Assembly (NCBI GenBank): GCA_022571575.1
Contig: JACZXN010000161.1
Location: 1-5,159 of the forward strand
Reading direction: 5' to 3'
Length of the DNA stretch: 5,159 nucleotides
Source: Chloroflexota bacterium
GTDB taxonomy: Bacteria; Chloroflexota; Dehalococcoidia; UBA3495
The translations under genes and the position numbers were made by a program. The notes under the pieces are model-generated. The model had not been told where the DNA came from. It saw only the letters and a list, made by a program, of their open reading frames with translations, and searched no databases. Shown here one piece after another: positions 5,044 to 5,159 of this stretch (position 1 is its first letter; each line of letters starts with the position of its first letter).

Positions 5044-5159
5044 CCGATGGAATTCTTGCGGATGTGCTCCAGGGCCATCTGCATGTGCCACTCCATGGCC
5101 CCTAGGCCCACCACCCGCACGCCCATCTCGAACAGGCGCTTGGCGGAGGCGGCCCTGGA
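5040..5159 (-). CDS. C-terminal fragment of an unidentified protein, 5' partial
   Basis: Read on the minus strand from the right edge, 39 codons stay open and end in TGA at 5042-5040. The peptide ends AKRLFEMGVRVVGLGAMEWH, then MQMALEHIRKNSIG. Third positions are almost all G or C, as in neighbouring genes, and the sequence looks like a beta-strand (VRVVGLG) followed by a terminal helix. That is compatible with the last strand and helix of a TIM-barrel enzyme such as an aldolase, but 39 residues cannot settle a family. It is convergent with the SagB-like gene, 61 nt between stops. The start and most of the gene lie outside the window. Confidence 0.65.
   Translation of the reverse strand, partial: SRAASAKRLFEMGVRVVGLGAMEWHMQMALEHIRKNSIG

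Overview
This is a 5.2 kb, GC-rich (low 60s percent by eye) bacterial segment with six plus-strand genes and the 3' end of a seventh gene entering on the minus strand at the right edge. Gene content suggests a free-living heterotroph: an acyl-CoA ligase, a crotonase of the DTHV..AGDGG type, a CMD-like protein and a long two-domain SagB/ThcOx-type flavoprotein. Together with the short dispersed intergenic repeats, this recalls environmental Chloroflexi (Dehalococcoidia/SAR202-like) genomes. That placement is from memory of similar gene sets. No rRNA, marker gene or tRNA in the window tests it.

Layout. 2-862: C-terminal half of an AMP-forming acyl-CoA synthetase, cut by the left edge. 912-1400: EVE-domain protein whose last codons and stop lie inside a short repeat, followed at once by three tandem 20-bp repeat units (1389-1448). 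1519-1788: small unknown protein with lower third-position GC than its neighbours. 1855-2370: carboxymuconolactone-decarboxylase-like protein without the usual active-site residues. 2371-2557: intergenic, holding a second copy of the repeat (2381-2403) and a GC-rich hairpin (2446-2470). 2558-3367: crotonase-fold enzyme. 3404-4978: tandem nitroreductase-fold (SagB/ThcOx-type) protein starting at TTG, 36 nt downstream and probably co-transcribed. 4979-5039: convergent intergenic spacer. 5040-5159: C-terminal 39 codons of an unidentified minus-strand gene.

How the genes may work together. The ligase and crotonase are both CoA/acyl enzymes but are separated by 1.7 kb of unrelated genes and repeats, so a single pathway is not shown. 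The most credible functional pair is crotonase plus SagB-like oxidoreductase (same strand, short gap, strong ribosome-binding site for each). The crotonase has lost both hydratase glutamates and instead has a His/Asp pair spaced as in 6-oxocamphor hydrolase, so C-C bond hydrolysis of a diketone is a real alternative to hydration. The SagB-like protein has its recognisable sequence hallmarks split between two domains. No YcaO protein, precursor peptide or other thiazole/oxazole peptide gene is visible, so a RiPP cluster is not supported here. I do not see a demonstrable new system. The best leads are this two-gene unit and the repeat array at the end of the EVE gene.
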